Shown here: positions 10,388-20,225 of the stretch, in pieces
Layout: the number at the start of each line of letters is the position of its first letter
Numbering within the stretch: the stretch's first letter is position 1
Notes under the pieces: model-generated
Database searches by the model: none
What the model saw: the letters and a program-made list of their open reading frames with translations, nothing else
Told to the model about the DNA's origin: nothing
Assembly: GCA_947496145.1 (NCBI GenBank)
Contig: CANMBS010000007.1
Span: 1-64,000 of the forward strand
DNA from: an uncultured Pseudovibrio sp.
GTDB taxonomy: Bacteria; Pseudomonadota; Alphaproteobacteria; Rhizobiales; Stappiaceae
DNA length: 64,000 nt
Direction of reading: 5' to 3'
Position numbers and translations under genes: made by a program

Positions 10388-10457
10388 TGCAGACAGTTAG
10401 CTGAGAACTGCCTCCCCAGAGTCTGAAGCTGTTTCAGCCTTCTCCGGCATCCAGCAC

Positions 10458-10482
10458 TGAACGCTGCTCAACGCAGCGTTCA
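10458..10482. repeat. Perfect 10-bp hairpin overlapping the cupredoxin stop codon
   Basis: TGAACGCTGC (10458-10467) and GCAGCGTTCA (10473-10482) can form a 10-bp stem with a 5-nt loop. The right arm includes the stop codon of the minus-strand cupredoxin gene. There is no T tract, so it may stabilise the 3' end rather than act as a classical terminator. Confidence 0.5.
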
Positions 10483-10941
10483 CTTAGCCGCTAATCGATC
10501 CAGAAGCTCATGCAATTTCTTGCCTTTCCGCCCCCCCGGAACCGTAGCCCGCACACTTTCAAAATCTGCTGGCTGATCTCCCACCTTAACAATCATCGCC
10601 ATACCAAATCGCCCGTGCAGACCACAGGTGATGCCATAAATGCCCGGCACATCGAAGGTCACAAAGCGGTTCTTGTCTAACTTCCCAAAGTTAAAACCAG
10701 GTCCACCCTCTGGCGTCATCTTCTTGATAGAAAGGACCGTATGGTCTCCGTCAAAATTGTCGAACTCAATCTTGGCCCCCAGCGGGATAGTCAATAAATC
10801 CGGCTCGAACCGAAACATATGAGAAGGCGTGTTCGCTTGTGCATCTGTTACCTGATTAACAGTGAAATGCATTGCATCATCAGCCAGCGCACTTCCGGCC
10901 AGCAGCGCGCTTACAAAAATAAAACCAGTAAACCTTTTCAT
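10480..10941 (-). CDS. Plastocyanin-like type 1 copper protein (cupredoxin)
   Basis: A 153-residue periplasmic protein with a signal peptide (MKRFTGFIFVSALLAGSALA, cleavage near residue 20). The cupredoxin fold is shown by the first copper histidine in GDHTVLS and the C-terminal ligand loop GITCGLHGRFGM, with C-x2-H-x4-M spacing as in plastocyanin. It probably shuttles electrons or binds copper in the periplasm. The start at 10941 gives a standard signal peptide; the longer frame adds MQEGHRA. A basic tail (GGRKGKK) follows the domain. The partner is unknown; no oxidase gene is near. Confidence 0.85.
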   Translation of the reverse strand: MKRFTGFIFVSALLAGSALADDAMHFTVNQVTDAQANTPSHMFRFEPDLLTIPLGAKIEFDNFDGDHTVLSIKKMTPEGGPGFNFGKLDKNRFVTFDVPGIYGITCGLHGRFGMAMIVKVGDQPADFESVRATVPGGRKGKKLHELLDRLAAK

Positions 10942-11056
10942 AGCCCTATGGCCTTCTTGCAATTAGGAATTATTATCAAGAATGCCCACAGCATGAGCAA
11001 ACCACATTGATCTACCGCAGCCTGCTCATCAAAAATACGGAGTTATTCGATCAAAT

Positions 11057-11698
11057 TTACTTCAGCGCTTCAGCAACAGCACCAAGCAGGCTCGTCGCAA
11101 CAGGCGCACCCGTTTCAACAAGACGCTCATGAGTATGCATACCTGTTGAAACCAGCACCGAAGACGCACCCACACCCGTTGCCGCATCAAAGTCATCAAT
11201 GGTATCGCCAATCACGCAGACCTGAGCAGGATCAACACCCAACCGGTCGCAATGCTCCCGAAGTGCGTCCACCTTGAATTCCCGCGCCATGTTCGTAGCA
11301 CCTTCCACACGCTCAAAACGCTCATAGATGCCATTGTGACGAACAAGAGAAACCAGCTCATCGTGTGGAGCCATGGACAAGATAGACTGGCTGCCGCCTG
11401 CCGCTTTTATCTTATCAAGCGCCTGCAATGCATCGTCTTGCAATGGCAGATCGTACATGATCGGATCGTAGACTTCGCTATACCCATCAATAAAGACAGC
11501 CAGCTCTTCTGCGCTGAGTGGATGCCCCAGCAACAGCTCAAAGAACTCAGAGAGCGGGCGGGTGTGATTGTGGCGAATATCTTCAATACTCAAACCACTG
11601 CGCCCTGCTTTTTTAAGGCAGTCAATATTATATTGCGCGGTGATCTCGATGTCGTTGAAAAGGGTCCCGTTCCAGTCCCAAACAATGTGCTTCTTCAT
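11057..11698 (-). CDS. HAD-superfamily hydrolase, phosphoglycolate phosphatase-like
   Basis: A 213-residue HAD phosphatase. Motif I is DWNGTLF (nucleophile D8 and acid D10), motif II is in the ILSMAPHDEL segment, motif III lysine is in REFKVDAL and motif IV is VIGDTIDDFDAA. The alpha-helical cap between motifs I and II puts it in the C1 (Gph-like) subfamily. The substrate is not determined. A GATAGGTA ribosome binding site precedes the ATG. It is monocistronic on the minus strand, downstream of uvrB but separated by about 200 bp. Confidence 0.83.
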   Translation of the reverse strand: MKKHIVWDWNGTLFNDIEITAQYNIDCLKKAGRSGLSIEDIRHNHTRPLSEFFELLLGHPLSAEELAVFIDGYSEVYDPIMYDLPLQDDALQALDKIKAAGGSQSILSMAPHDELVSLVRHNGIYERFERVEGATNMAREFKVDALREHCDRLGVDPAQVCVIGDTIDDFDAATGVGASSVLVSTGMHTHERLVETGAPVATSLLGAVAEALK

Positions 11699-11894
11699 TA
11701 CCTATCAATCACCCGGTACTCATTCCTGCAAAACAGAAGTCCTGTCTCGCATATGTGCACACCGCAAATCAATAACAATACGCAATCTGACGAGCATCCC
11801 TGAAGAGAACTCGAATTATGAAAACGCCCAAGCAAAATCAAAGAGTAAAGCAATCCGCCCCTCTCAGTTCAACGGCAGACTGCTCTCTTTAACA

Positions 11895-14726
11895 CTAACT
11901 GCTCTTCTTACGATAAGTCCGCGTCCCCGGACGTCCGCCCGTACTGCGGCCTGAGGTAGATCTGCGCTTCTTGCGCTCACCTGTAGCCCCCGCTGGCGTC
12001 GGCAGGTCCGTGCCCGGCCCCATCTCACCCAGCCGGGGCTTATGCACCTTGCTGCCAGTATCAGCCTTCTTTGCCTCTTCCTTCGGCAAGTTGCCGGAAG
12101 CCCCATACTTCTTCTTGCCACCAAAGCCGCCGGTCTGTTGCTCAACTGAGGACTGCCGCGCCATCGGATCATCAGCAACCGCAAGCTCAGTCTCCTGCAA
12201 GCGCTTGATCTCATCGCGCAGTCGTGCCGCTGTCTCAAACTCAAGATCAGCCGCCGCTTCACGCATCTGCTTCTCAAGATCCTCAATATGCCCTTTGAGG
12301 TTGTGACCAATGGTGGCCCCTTCCTCAGCAAAGCCAGCATCGACAGAAACGTGATCCTGCTCGTAAACGCTCTCCAGAATATCGCCGATGGACCGCTTCA
12401 CACTTTCAGGCGTAATGCCGTGCTCTTCGTTATAGGCTTCCTGCTTGGCACGACGACGATTCGTCTCCGCAATCGCCCGCTCCATGGAGCCGGTCATGTT
12501 GTCCGCGTAAAGGATAACCTTGCCATCCACATTACGCGCTGCACGACCAATGGTCTGAACAAGCGACGTTTCAGAACGCAGGAAGCCTTCCTTATCCGCA
12601 TCCAGAATAGCCACCAGCGCACACTCAGGAATATCAAGGCCCTCACGCAACAGGTTAATCCCGATCAGCACATCAAACGCTCCAAGACGCAGATCGCGAA
12701 TAATCTCAATACGTTCCAGCGTATCAATATCTGAATGCATGTAACGCACACGCACACCATTCTCATGCAGATACTCGGTCAGATCCTCCGCCATGCGCTT
12801 AGTGAGCGTCGTCACCAGCGTACGGAAGCCTTGGGCCGCCTTCTCGCGCACCTCACCCAGCAGATCATCCACCTGCGTCTTGGCAGGGCGAATCTCAATA
12901 TCAGGATCCGTCAGACCAGTCGGGCGAATAACCTGTTCGGCAAACACACCGCCGCTCTCGTCCATCTCCCAGCCACCCGGCGTCGCAGAAACCGCAACCG
13001 TCTGCGGGCGCATGGCATCCCATTCTTCAAACCGTAAAGGGCGGTTGTCCATACAGGATGGCAGACGGAACCCATACTCCGCCAGCGTTGCCTTACGACG
13101 GAAGTCACCCCGGTACATCGCACCAATCTGCGGCACTGTCACGTGGCTCTCATCGATAAACACCAGCGCATTATCTGGTAGGTATTCAAACAGCGTTGGT
13201 GGTGGCTCCCCCGGCGCACGGCCTGTCAGATATCGGGAGTAGTTTTCAATACCTGCGCAGGCCCCCGTCGCTTCCATCATCTCCAGATCAAATGTACAGC
13301 GCTGATCCAGCCGCTGCGCTTCCAGCAAACGACCATGATCATTCAGCTCATCAAGGCGATGCTTCAGCTCTTTCTTGATGGACTTGATGGCCTGATTAAG
13401 CGTCGGCTTTGGCGTCACATAGTGCGAGTTTGCATAGATTTTCACCAGCTGAAGTTCGCCAGACTTTTTGCCCGTCAGCGGATCAAACTCGGTGATGCCC
13501 TCAATCTCATCCCCCCAAAGGGAGATACGCCACGCCCGGTCCTCATAGTGCGCCGGGAACACTTCAATAGTGTCCCCCCGCACGCGGAACGTGCCACGCT
13601 GGAAAGCAGCATCATTGCGTTTATAATGCAGCGCCACCAGATCAGCCAGTAACTGTCGTTGTTCAATCTTCTCACCAACCTCCAGCTGGAAGGTCATAGC
13701 CGTATAGGTCTCTACCGAACCGATACCGTAAATACAGGAGACCGACGCCACGATGATAACATCATCGCGCTCCAGCAAAGCACGGGTCGCCGAGTGGCGC
13801 ATCCGGTCAATCTGCTCGTTAATGGAGCTTTCCTTCTCAATGAAGGTATCTGTGCGTGGCACATATGCTTCCGGCTGATAGTAGTCATAGTAGGAAACGA
13901 AATACTCAACCGCGTTATTGGGGAAGAACGCCTTAAACTCCCCGTAAAGCTGCGCCGCCAGTGTCTTGTTCGGCGCAAGGATCAGTGCCGGGCGCTGCGT
14001 CTGTGCAATAATCTGCGCCATGGTGAAGGTCTTACCAGACCCGGTCACCCCAAGCAGAACCTGTGTCTTGTCACCATCTTCAAGGCCAGACTTCAGGTCA
14101 GCAATCGCGGTCGGCTGATCCCCCTTCGGGTCAAACTCAGACTCCAGAACAATCGGAACCCCACCCTCAGACTTCTGCGGGCGTTCAGGCCGATGCGGCA
14201 CCCACGCATCTTCCCCCGTCTCGTCAGAGCGCCCCTGCTCAATCAACCGCGCCAGCGCCTGCACAGTCGCTGTTGCTCCGGTGATCGTCTCTTCCTTAGC
14301 CTTCTTCCGCTTCTTCCTGGTCTCTTTGACGTGCTTGTCCAGAAGCTTTTCAGCATCCTCCAGCGAGATATCCAGCCCGGCAACCGGGTTCAAACCACCC
14401 TTGGCCCGCTCCCGCGGATCATTGCTCGCCCCTATGGACGTGCCCCGCGCAGATTTCGCTGGTGCCTTTTTCGTCTTCGCCGCCGGCTTCTTAGGTGCGG
14501 CTTTCTTCTTAGGCACGGCCTTCTCTTCTGAGGGCTGCTCAGCCTCTTTCCTCGCCTTCAGGCCAGAAAGATCTTCCTCCGCAATCTGATCAGCCCAGTC
14601 AGAAACAGAACCAGACAACGGACTACCAGAAAGGCCCGGCTGCGGTGCTTCACCAAAACCAGAGTGGCTCTCCTCAGTTTCAGGCAATGAAGAGGAAGGG
14701 GACGGATTTTTAGGGCTCTTAGTCAT
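11895..14726 (-). CDS. uvrB: Excinuclease ABC subunit UvrB
   Basis: The 943-residue damage-verification helicase of nucleotide excision repair, acting with UvrA and UvrC. An alphaproteobacterial-type N-terminal extension (about 190 residues, rich in K, A and P) precedes the core. Walker A GVTGSGKT is at about 226-233, followed by the beta-hairpin [18 protein letters not shown], helicase motifs such as QTIGRAARN, and the UVR motif ([18 protein letters not shown]). A basic tail ends the protein. The ATG at 14726 is preferred because homologues begin similarly and because a LexA-type box at 14766-14780 would otherwise lie inside the gene; its own ribosome binding site is poor. Confidence 0.94.
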   Translation of the reverse strand: MTKSPKNPSPSSSLPETEESHSGFGEAPQPGLSGSPLSGSVSDWADQIAEEDLSGLKARKEAEQPSEEKAVPKKKAAPKKPAAKTKKAPAKSARGTSIGASNDPRERAKGGLNPVAGLDISLEDAEKLLDKHVKETRKKRKKAKEETITGATATVQALARLIEQGRSDETGEDAWVPHRPERPQKSEGGVPIVLESEFDPKGDQPTAIADLKSGLEDGDKTQVLLGVTGSGKTFTMAQIIAQTQRPALILAPNKTLAAQLYGEFKAFFPNNAVEYFVSYYDYYQPEAYVPRTDTFIEKESSINEQIDRMRHSATRALLERDDVIIVASVSCIYGIGSVETYTAMTFQLEVGEKIEQRQLLADLVALHYKRNDAAFQRGTFRVRGDTIEVFPAHYEDRAWRISLWGDEIEGITEFDPLTGKKSGELQLVKIYANSHYVTPKPTLNQAIKSIKKELKHRLDELNDHGRLLEAQRLDQRCTFDLEMMEATGACAGIENYSRYLTGRAPGEPPPTLFEYLPDNALVFIDESHVTVPQIGAMYRGDFRRKATLAEYGFRLPSCMDNRPLRFEEWDAMRPQTVAVSATPGGWEMDESGGVFAEQVIRPTGLTDPDIEIRPAKTQVDDLLGEVREKAAQGFRTLVTTLTKRMAEDLTEYLHENGVRVRYMHSDIDTLERIEIIRDLRLGAFDVLIGINLLREGLDIPECALVAILDADKEGFLRSETSLVQTIGRAARNVDGKVILYADNMTGSMERAIAETNRRRAKQEAYNEEHGITPESVKRSIGDILESVYEQDHVSVDAGFAEEGATIGHNLKGHIEDLEKQMREAAADLEFETAARLRDEIKRLQETELAVADDPMARQSSVEQQTGGFGGKKKYGASGNLPKEEAKKADTGSKVHKPRLGEMGPGTDLPTPAGATGERKKRRSTSGRSTGGRPGTRTYRKKSS

Positions 14727-14765
14727 GGGCACACTATGCCGTGAGTCATTTCGAAAAGAAAGCAT

Positions 14766-14780
14766 GTTCTCACTTCGTTC
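14766..14780 (-). promoter_or_regulatory. LexA-type SOS box upstream of uvrB
   Basis: GTTC (14766-14769), seven bases, GTTC (14777-14780): the alphaproteobacterial LexA operator GTTC-N7-GTTC (GAAC-N7-GAAC on the other strand). It ends 40 bp before the chosen uvrB start, in promoter position, and uvrB is a classical SOS gene. Confidence 0.7.
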
Positions 14781-14951
14781 CATCACTCTGTTTAATCACA
14801 GTCTTAACAACGCGGGAGAACTTTGAAGAGTTGCACTGCCCCGCGCTTAACCAACACGCAGGCATTGCGTTGAGCAACTTTACGACCTGCCGCAAACTGC
14901 AAACCAGTCCATTTATCGCTCTCCCTACCAAGCCGAGCAGGAACAACACCA

Positions 14952-15434
14952 ATGAAATCACAGATTGCCATCCCCACAATCGCGACACTCCTTGCCGCCC
15001 TTGTCTTTGGCTCCACCGCACATGCCGCACCAGACAGAAGCGTCAGCGGAGAAGTTCTCGTTCCCATCAGCTATGTAGCTGGCTTGAAAGAAGACGGTTC
15101 ACTCGACCCCGTTGTGACAGCCGCCTGCGAAAAAAAATATAAGGATGTTTTAGGCGAAGAAGTCTTTGTGAGCTACGAGATCAGTCCCACCCTCAACAAA
15201 GCAGTGGCACTGGTAGAAGATACAGAAGTCACCCTCGGGCCACTCGGCATACCAGAAACCTATTCATTCACCTCAGATAAAATGCCAGACATCCTGCGAG
15301 GCAAAGGCTTTCTCCGTGTAATCTTCACAATGGAAGACGACTTCGACGACGAGGTGGTGCACATCATCGCTATGGGTGAAGACCCGAAAGACAATTGCTT
15401 CCTAAGCACAGAAGCCTTCGTCATGCGCCAGTAG
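14952..15434 (+). CDS. Secreted protein of unknown function
   Basis: A 160-residue protein with a signal peptide (MKSQIAIPTIATLLAALVFG..., cleavage near THA-APD at about 26). The mature part is acidic and contains two cysteines (VTAACEKKY and DNCFLS) that could pair. I do not recognise a family. It is divergent from uvrB and shares the 225-bp promoter region containing the LexA-type box, so DNA-damage regulation of this gene is possible but not shown. AGGA lies upstream of the ATG. Confidence 0.6.
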   Translation: MKSQIAIPTIATLLAALVFGSTAHAAPDRSVSGEVLVPISYVAGLKEDGSLDPVVTAACEKKYKDVLGEEVFVSYEISPTLNKAVALVEDTEVTLGPLGIPETYSFTSDKMPDILRGKGFLRVIFTMEDDFDDEVVHIIAMGEDPKDNCFLSTEAFVMRQ

Positions 15435-15453
15435 ATAACTCGGCAAACCACAG

Positions 15454-15483
15454 CAAAAAGCCGGAGGCAATCGCCCCCGGCTC
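15454..15483 (-). terminator. Terminator of the first FadL-like gene
   Basis: The stem AGCCGGAGGC / GCCCCCGGCT (one mismatch) is followed on the minus strand by T5. It lies just downstream of the minus-strand porin gene ending at 15521. Confidence 0.7.
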
Positions 15484-15520
15484 CTTAAATTAAACAGATA
15501 ATATCTTCAGGTGCGAACGT

Positions 15521-16723
15521 TTAAAACGCTACACGAATCTTTGAAGAAAGCGCGAAGTTCCAGGAGGAATCGTATTCGTAGTTGGAGTTGACAGTACCTG
15601 TTGCTGAGTTAGCAATCTTGTAAATGCCCTCTCCAGAAGTTTTATAGACCGCGCGACCACCTAGTGAAAACTGCAGGTTCTCAGTCAAATCATAGGACCC
15701 ACCAAGGCCAATGTAGTAAAGATCAGAGTAAGGGCCTCCAATGCCTTTATCCCAACCGATATTTCCACCCAAGCTGAGCTTTTCTGTCAATTTATGACCG
15801 ATACCAGCCTCAACAATCCAGCCATCAGAGTATCCAAGATCACGTTCGATCTTCACGCCGTTATCGACATCAACCGCCAATTGATCAAGGACGCTCCAGT
15901 CAGTCCACTTCACGCCAAGAGTAGCAAGCCAACCGGGCGCAACGCCACTTTGGATCTTCGCCTCGACAGATTGCGGAAGCGTGGCACTTGCTGACGCCCC
16001 CTGAGGACCTCCCGGGATGAGAGGTGTGGTGAGAGTACCATCCAAATCAACATCAATTGCAGACTCATATGCAATCATTGCGCGTAGTGCAATTTCAGGC
16101 ACCTCATAAGCTGCACCAATGCGATAGCCATATTCCTGACTTGAACCCACATCAATTTTGTTTTGCTGGCCGAGAAGTTCTGTTCCATTGTAAGACGGCG
16201 TAGACAGCTGCTCATAGTCTACCGTAACAGAGCGGACACCGCCGAACACACGAAGGTACTTACCACCGGAAATCTCGTGCCTATAGCTTAGAAGCGCATC
16301 AATTCCCAAAGCATCCGCATTGGTTTCACCAATAGCAAACTGACCATTCCAATCAAAACCTGGCTGCTCACGGATAAAATATGGCTGGTTCACACGCGCA
16401 AACAAATCAATATCGTTTGTCAAACTAAACTTAACAGCTCCAGATGCAAAGAGAACATTCGGAGCCATATCTTCCGCAGCCGAGGAGCCAGTGGCATCTT
16501 GAGGGCCACCTGATGTAGGCAATGTCGTCTTGGCATTTTCAAAATCTACGTTACGAGCGCCGTACACAGCTTGAGCTTCAAACGCAAAGCGCTCTTCAGC
16601 AAACAGCAAATCGTAATCTGCAATACCTTCTGTAGACCAGCCACCTGCGAGAGCTGCCGCAGGCAGCATAGAAACCGCACAGCCCAGAATGGTCGTGCGG
16701 GTTATTAATTTGAGAACACGCAT
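15521..16723 (-). CDS. OmpP1/FadL-family outer-membrane transporter
   Basis: A 400-residue outer-membrane barrel of the FadL/TodX type, which takes up long-chain fatty acids or other hydrophobic compounds. The signal peptide ends near ALA-GGW (residues 26/27); the mature N-terminus GGWSTEGIADYDLLFA fits the FadL plug region. The domain includes ATLPQSVEAKIQSGVAPGW and LGVKWTDWSVLD, family landmarks, and the protein ends in KIRVAF with a terminal phenylalanine recognised by the BAM machinery. The ribosome binding site is strong (GGGGGAGA). It is a paralogue of the next gene, separated by a 600-bp AT-rich spacer. Confidence 0.88.
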   Translation of the reverse strand: MRVLKLITRTTILGCAVSMLPAAALAGGWSTEGIADYDLLFAEERFAFEAQAVYGARNVDFENAKTTLPTSGGPQDATGSSAAEDMAPNVLFASGAVKFSLTNDIDLFARVNQPYFIREQPGFDWNGQFAIGETNADALGIDALLSYRHEISGGKYLRVFGGVRSVTVDYEQLSTPSYNGTELLGQQNKIDVGSSQEYGYRIGAAYEVPEIALRAMIAYESAIDVDLDGTLTTPLIPGGPQGASASATLPQSVEAKIQSGVAPGWLATLGVKWTDWSVLDQLAVDVDNGVKIERDLGYSDGWIVEAGIGHKLTEKLSLGGNIGWDKGIGGPYSDLYYIGLGGSYDLTENLQFSLGGRAVYKTSGEGIYKIANSATGTVNSNYEYDSSWNFALSSKIRVAF

Positions 16724-17334
16724 GTCTCTCCCCCTTTAAATCCTCTGTGCACCTGACTCTCCCACAAGTCAGGTGTGATTCATTCAATCGGGAGCACTTG
16801 CTTAAGATGCGGAATTTACTTTGCTTTTCACCCCAATGCGACCAGCACGCAATCCGCACCTGACAAGCACTTTCGTGCCTTTCGCCAGTGCAATCCCATT
16901 CGATTTGCCGCGCAAACCGATATAGTTCTGATTGAATGCATAGCGTATCGGGAGATATATTCACCCCTTCCATGGTATTAATACTATGTCATTTCTATGG
17001 GGAGAGGTTGTCAATGCTAAAATATTACCAATAGTAAATAGCATTGTTATATTTACGAATTAAATAACACTTAAGTTAATCTAACAGATCTTCTAGATAT
17101 TAGACGATAGTCAAATTTACCTATACGTAAATTACTTAAGAGTTTTGATACAGCATTTTGCAGAAAATTACATGCACATTTCTCCACAAAAGCGTTGCAA
17201 AAACACCACAAACAGAGGTATGCCTTGCACATTCCGCTATCAGGCGATGACAAGAATCAAATCACTTCGCTCATTTTTACCCATAAAAGCCGGAGCAGCG
17301 CACCGACTTTTTGAGAGAATTATGTAAGCCTCAC
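16724..17334. other. AT-rich spacer between the two FadL-like genes
   Basis: 611 bp, clearly richer in A and T than the coding DNA around it, with no credible ORF. It contains a 10-bp palindrome GTATTAATAC near 16976, AATTTAC/GTAAATT arms at 17114-17120 and 17127-17133, and ATATTACCAAT at 17022-17032, which recurs (one base longer) upstream of the other fadL gene. Confidence 0.35.
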
Positions 17335-18582
17335 CTAAAAAGCTACGCGAATTTTTGTGTTCACCGCGTAAACCCAGGATGAATCATACTCATAGTTATT
17401 CTCCGACCCTCCGGGTGATATCAGGTTGTTCGCATCACCCGCACCGGAGGTTTTGTAGATCGCAGCACCACCAATCGTAACCTTCATCTTCTCGTTGAGC
17501 GCATAGGATCCCCCGAGACCAAAGGTGTAGGTATCAGAATAACTTCCACCCACACCGCGATCCCATTGCACAGAACTGCCCAGCGCAAGCTTTTCATTAT
17601 ACTGATGGCCGATACCTGCCTTCACAGTCCAGCCATCTTTAAACGCAAGCTTACGATCAGTTTTCAGGTCCCCCTTGGCGTCAACAACGATCAACCGGTC
17701 AACAACAGACCAATCCATCCACTTCACACCAAAAGTCGCAAGCCACCCCGGAGCAATACCGGACTGCACATTTAACTCAACTGATTGAGGTAGTGTCAGA
17801 GATGCGAATATATCTCCCGGAATATTATGCCCTTCAGCAGAAATATTGCTCTCACCTGTAAGATCAAAATCTACTTTTGAACCGTAGATCAAACTCGCAC
17901 GCAAAGCATAAGCGGGAATTTCATAGGCGACCCCAGCACGCCATCCCACTGCCATCCCGTCTGACGTCAGTTCAGATTCAGTCACATAATCCTTCGTGGG
18001 ATCAAGAGCTGCTGCAATATCTGGATGAGAGGACGCTAATGCAGACTTCAAAGCCAGACCATGCACCATACTGTCAGATGCATAGGTCAGCTCCATCGCC
18101 TTCACACCTGCAATCACACGAAAATTGCTGGCCTCATCAACCTGAAACTTATAGGAGCACGTAGCATCAAACTTCAGCGTGTCAGCTTTGGTGCTGTACC
18201 CCGCATAACGCCCCTGCCAGGTTGGGTCCATTTCCTCGGTAATTCCAAAAGGGTTAAGTATCCGCCCCAAACAATCCAGCTTGTCTGTCAAACTGGCTTT
18301 AATACCAACCTGATAGTTCCAGATATTTGGTGTAACCCGTTCATTGTCGGAACCAGTTGATACAGGAACTCCAAGTTGAGATTTCGCACTCTTGACCTTG
18401 TAGTTAACATTCCGGTCAAGGTAAGTCGTCCCCCCCTCAACCACAAACTTTTCCGGCGCAAACAAAAGCTCAAGTGACCCAACACCCATGGTATCCCAGG
18501 CTCCGGCAAAAGCAGCGCCTGATCCAGCCAGAACAAAGCTCCCCGCAACAGCACCAAGTGCTGAATTCCTCAAAACCCGCAT
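17335..18582 (-). CDS. OmpP1/FadL-family outer-membrane transporter (second copy)
   Basis: A 415-residue paralogue of the neighbouring porin, sharing the MRVL start, the plug-like start of the mature protein (GAWDTMGVGSLELLFAPEKF), LPQSVELNVQSGIAPGW, GVKWMDWSVVD and the C-terminal YEYDSSW ... KIRVAF. Signal-peptide cleavage is near AFA-GAW (26/27). It has a cysteine pair (KLDCLGRI and DATCSYKF) absent from the first copy, possibly a disulfide. The ATG at 18582 follows GGGGGAAG; the longer frame to 18669 adds sequence without signal character. Confidence 0.88.
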   Translation of the reverse strand: MRVLRNSALGAVAGSFVLAGSGAAFAGAWDTMGVGSLELLFAPEKFVVEGGTTYLDRNVNYKVKSAKSQLGVPVSTGSDNERVTPNIWNYQVGIKASLTDKLDCLGRILNPFGITEEMDPTWQGRYAGYSTKADTLKFDATCSYKFQVDEASNFRVIAGVKAMELTYASDSMVHGLALKSALASSHPDIAAALDPTKDYVTESELTSDGMAVGWRAGVAYEIPAYALRASLIYGSKVDFDLTGESNISAEGHNIPGDIFASLTLPQSVELNVQSGIAPGWLATFGVKWMDWSVVDRLIVVDAKGDLKTDRKLAFKDGWTVKAGIGHQYNEKLALGSSVQWDRGVGGSYSDTYTFGLGGSYALNEKMKVTIGGAAIYKTSGAGDANNLISPGGSENNYEYDSSWVYAVNTKIRVAF

Positions 18583-19124
18583 AATCTTCCCCCAATGCAA
18601 ATGGACCTTGGCAACTCCCGGGCCAGACCCATCAATGAAGGGACGCGAAGATACGTATCGGAAAAACACAGCTTTCCCTAGATATAAAATCGAATTTAAA
18701 ACACGATTTTTAGTGAAGCCCCCAACTTAGACTCCACAGATCTAAATACATTCCAGCATCACTTCGTATATAAATTAGTATATTTACCAATCATCATATT
18801 ATCCGAGCAATTATGCTGGTCAATACCTCATATATGTAGAATTAGGCATAAAGATACAAATTAAAATTTATATAGGAAGTAATTTCAGGCAACTTATGAC
18901 TATTACATAATGTTAAATTTTGCACTGCGCTGAGCAGAAAATATAAAAATTTCCATATGTTACGTTAAGGTAAATATAACAAAGGTCGCAGTGCAGCGAA
19001 TATTGATCCGCCCGCCATCTCCGCAGGTGATTGAAAATTGCGAAATCAGTATTTTTCCTAGTGTAATAAATGCGCAACACAAGAACAGGCGTTTGTGCAC
19101 CAGACTTTCTAAGTCCTTCGAAAT
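18583..19124. other. AT-rich spacer upstream of the second FadL-like gene
   Basis: 542 bp, AT-rich, no credible ORF. It carries the fadL promoter region. ATATTTACCAAT at 18780-18791 resembles the element in the neighbouring spacer, and GTAAATATA occurs again near 18970. Confidence 0.35.
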
Positions 19125-20069
19125 TTACTTAGGCAAACAGACCTGAAACAACTGCTGCACAATCCGGCGTACATCAGCATCATCTGGTGTCGCATGCAGT
19201 TCTTCCCAAACACCACGCTTCATCATCTCAGCAGAGGTGCAGGCACAAGCGCGTGCGCAGACTTCCTCATCAATTGACTGACGACATGCCATAACACAGG
19301 ACTGCTGGAATTCTCTGACCCTTACGTCACCAAACATCCCCAGATGAACAGCCCCCCATACCATGCCAAACAGGAGCGGTTGGTGCAAAAGATAGGTAGC
19401 CAGTGAATGCCGACCAAACCACGCAAAAAAACGCAAAAAAACGTTAGGTAACGCAGATCCGCGCAAAACCCGCAAAAGGTCATGGCGCACAAAGAAATCC
19501 CCGCAGCCAACACCAAGCAAGACTGGTCCAAACCACGGAATAAGTGGCACATAATCAACGGAAATTTCGGGTAAAGAGTTCAAACCCAGCCAGAAAAACT
19601 GGCGATAAGGTAACACGTAATCCCCAAGCCACTGGTACAACGCCAGAACACCCACGCCACATAACAACGCAAACACGTAATGAAGCCGCAAAAACGGCAG
19701 TGCGAGCAGACTGGATATTACAATTGCATGCAGAATACCGAACTTAACCCATTGATCCGAAAAAATAAAATACGTCACGGCAGAAACCGCAAGCGCAGCC
19801 AGCCCAACTTTAATTTCCCTGCGCCAGAAACTCTCCCACCGCACCCCATTTCGATGCGCAAGCACAAGACTAAAGCCAACCAGAAACAGAAAACTGCCAG
19901 CAATCAACTGCGCAAACAGCCGCCACTCCGGCGCACCAGTAACATCCCAGGTAACCACATCAAACCAGGAAAGGTCCCATGAAAAATGGTAGATAGCCAT
20001 CGCCAGAAGAGCCAAACCACGTGCCACGTCCGCGAGGATAAGCCGACCAGACAATGAATTCCGCTGCAC
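19125..20069 (-). CDS. DUF1624 multi-pass membrane protein with cysteine-rich tail
   Basis: A 314-residue membrane protein of the DUF1624 (heparan-alpha-glucosaminide N-acetyltransferase-like) family. Landmarks are LADVARGLALLAMAIYHFSWDL at the N-terminus (histidine of the YHF motif), YFIFSDQWVKFGILHAI, LIPWFGPVLLGVG and LATYLLHQPLLFG; about seven to eight helices. Members are thought to acylate or move groups across the membrane, but bacterial substrates are unknown. After the last helix there is a 60-residue tail with C-x3-C-x10-C-x3-C-x-C. A GTG at 20069 is chosen because GGAGGGGGA lies directly before it; the ATG at 20114 has no such signal. Confidence 0.82.
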   Translation of the reverse strand: MQRNSLSGRLILADVARGLALLAMAIYHFSWDLSWFDVVTWDVTGAPEWRLFAQLIAGSFLFLVGFSLVLAHRNGVRWESFWRREIKVGLAALAVSAVTYFIFSDQWVKFGILHAIVISSLLALPFLRLHYVFALLCGVGVLALYQWLGDYVLPYRQFFWLGLNSLPEISVDYVPLIPWFGPVLLGVGCGDFFVRHDLLRVLRGSALPNVFLRFFAWFGRHSLATYLLHQPLLFGMVWGAVHLGMFGDVRVREFQQSCVMACRQSIDEEVCARACACTSAEMMKRGVWEELHATPDDADVRRIVQQLFQVCLPK

Positions 20070-20225
20070 GTTATCCCCCTCCGGAGCCTTAGGCACACGC
20101 CTACAAAAACACATTTTATCTTCAGGCTACATAAACCAACTCATCATCACAGAAAATCTCCTGTGTCCCTAAACCTGCGAAAAACCTGTATAAATATCTC
20201 AGATAAACAACCAGAAGGCCTCAAT

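Noticed and set aside
13659-14531. 290-codon frame opposite uvrB
   Set aside because: Arginine- and leucine-rich shadow of uvrB in the opposite strand with no start signal.
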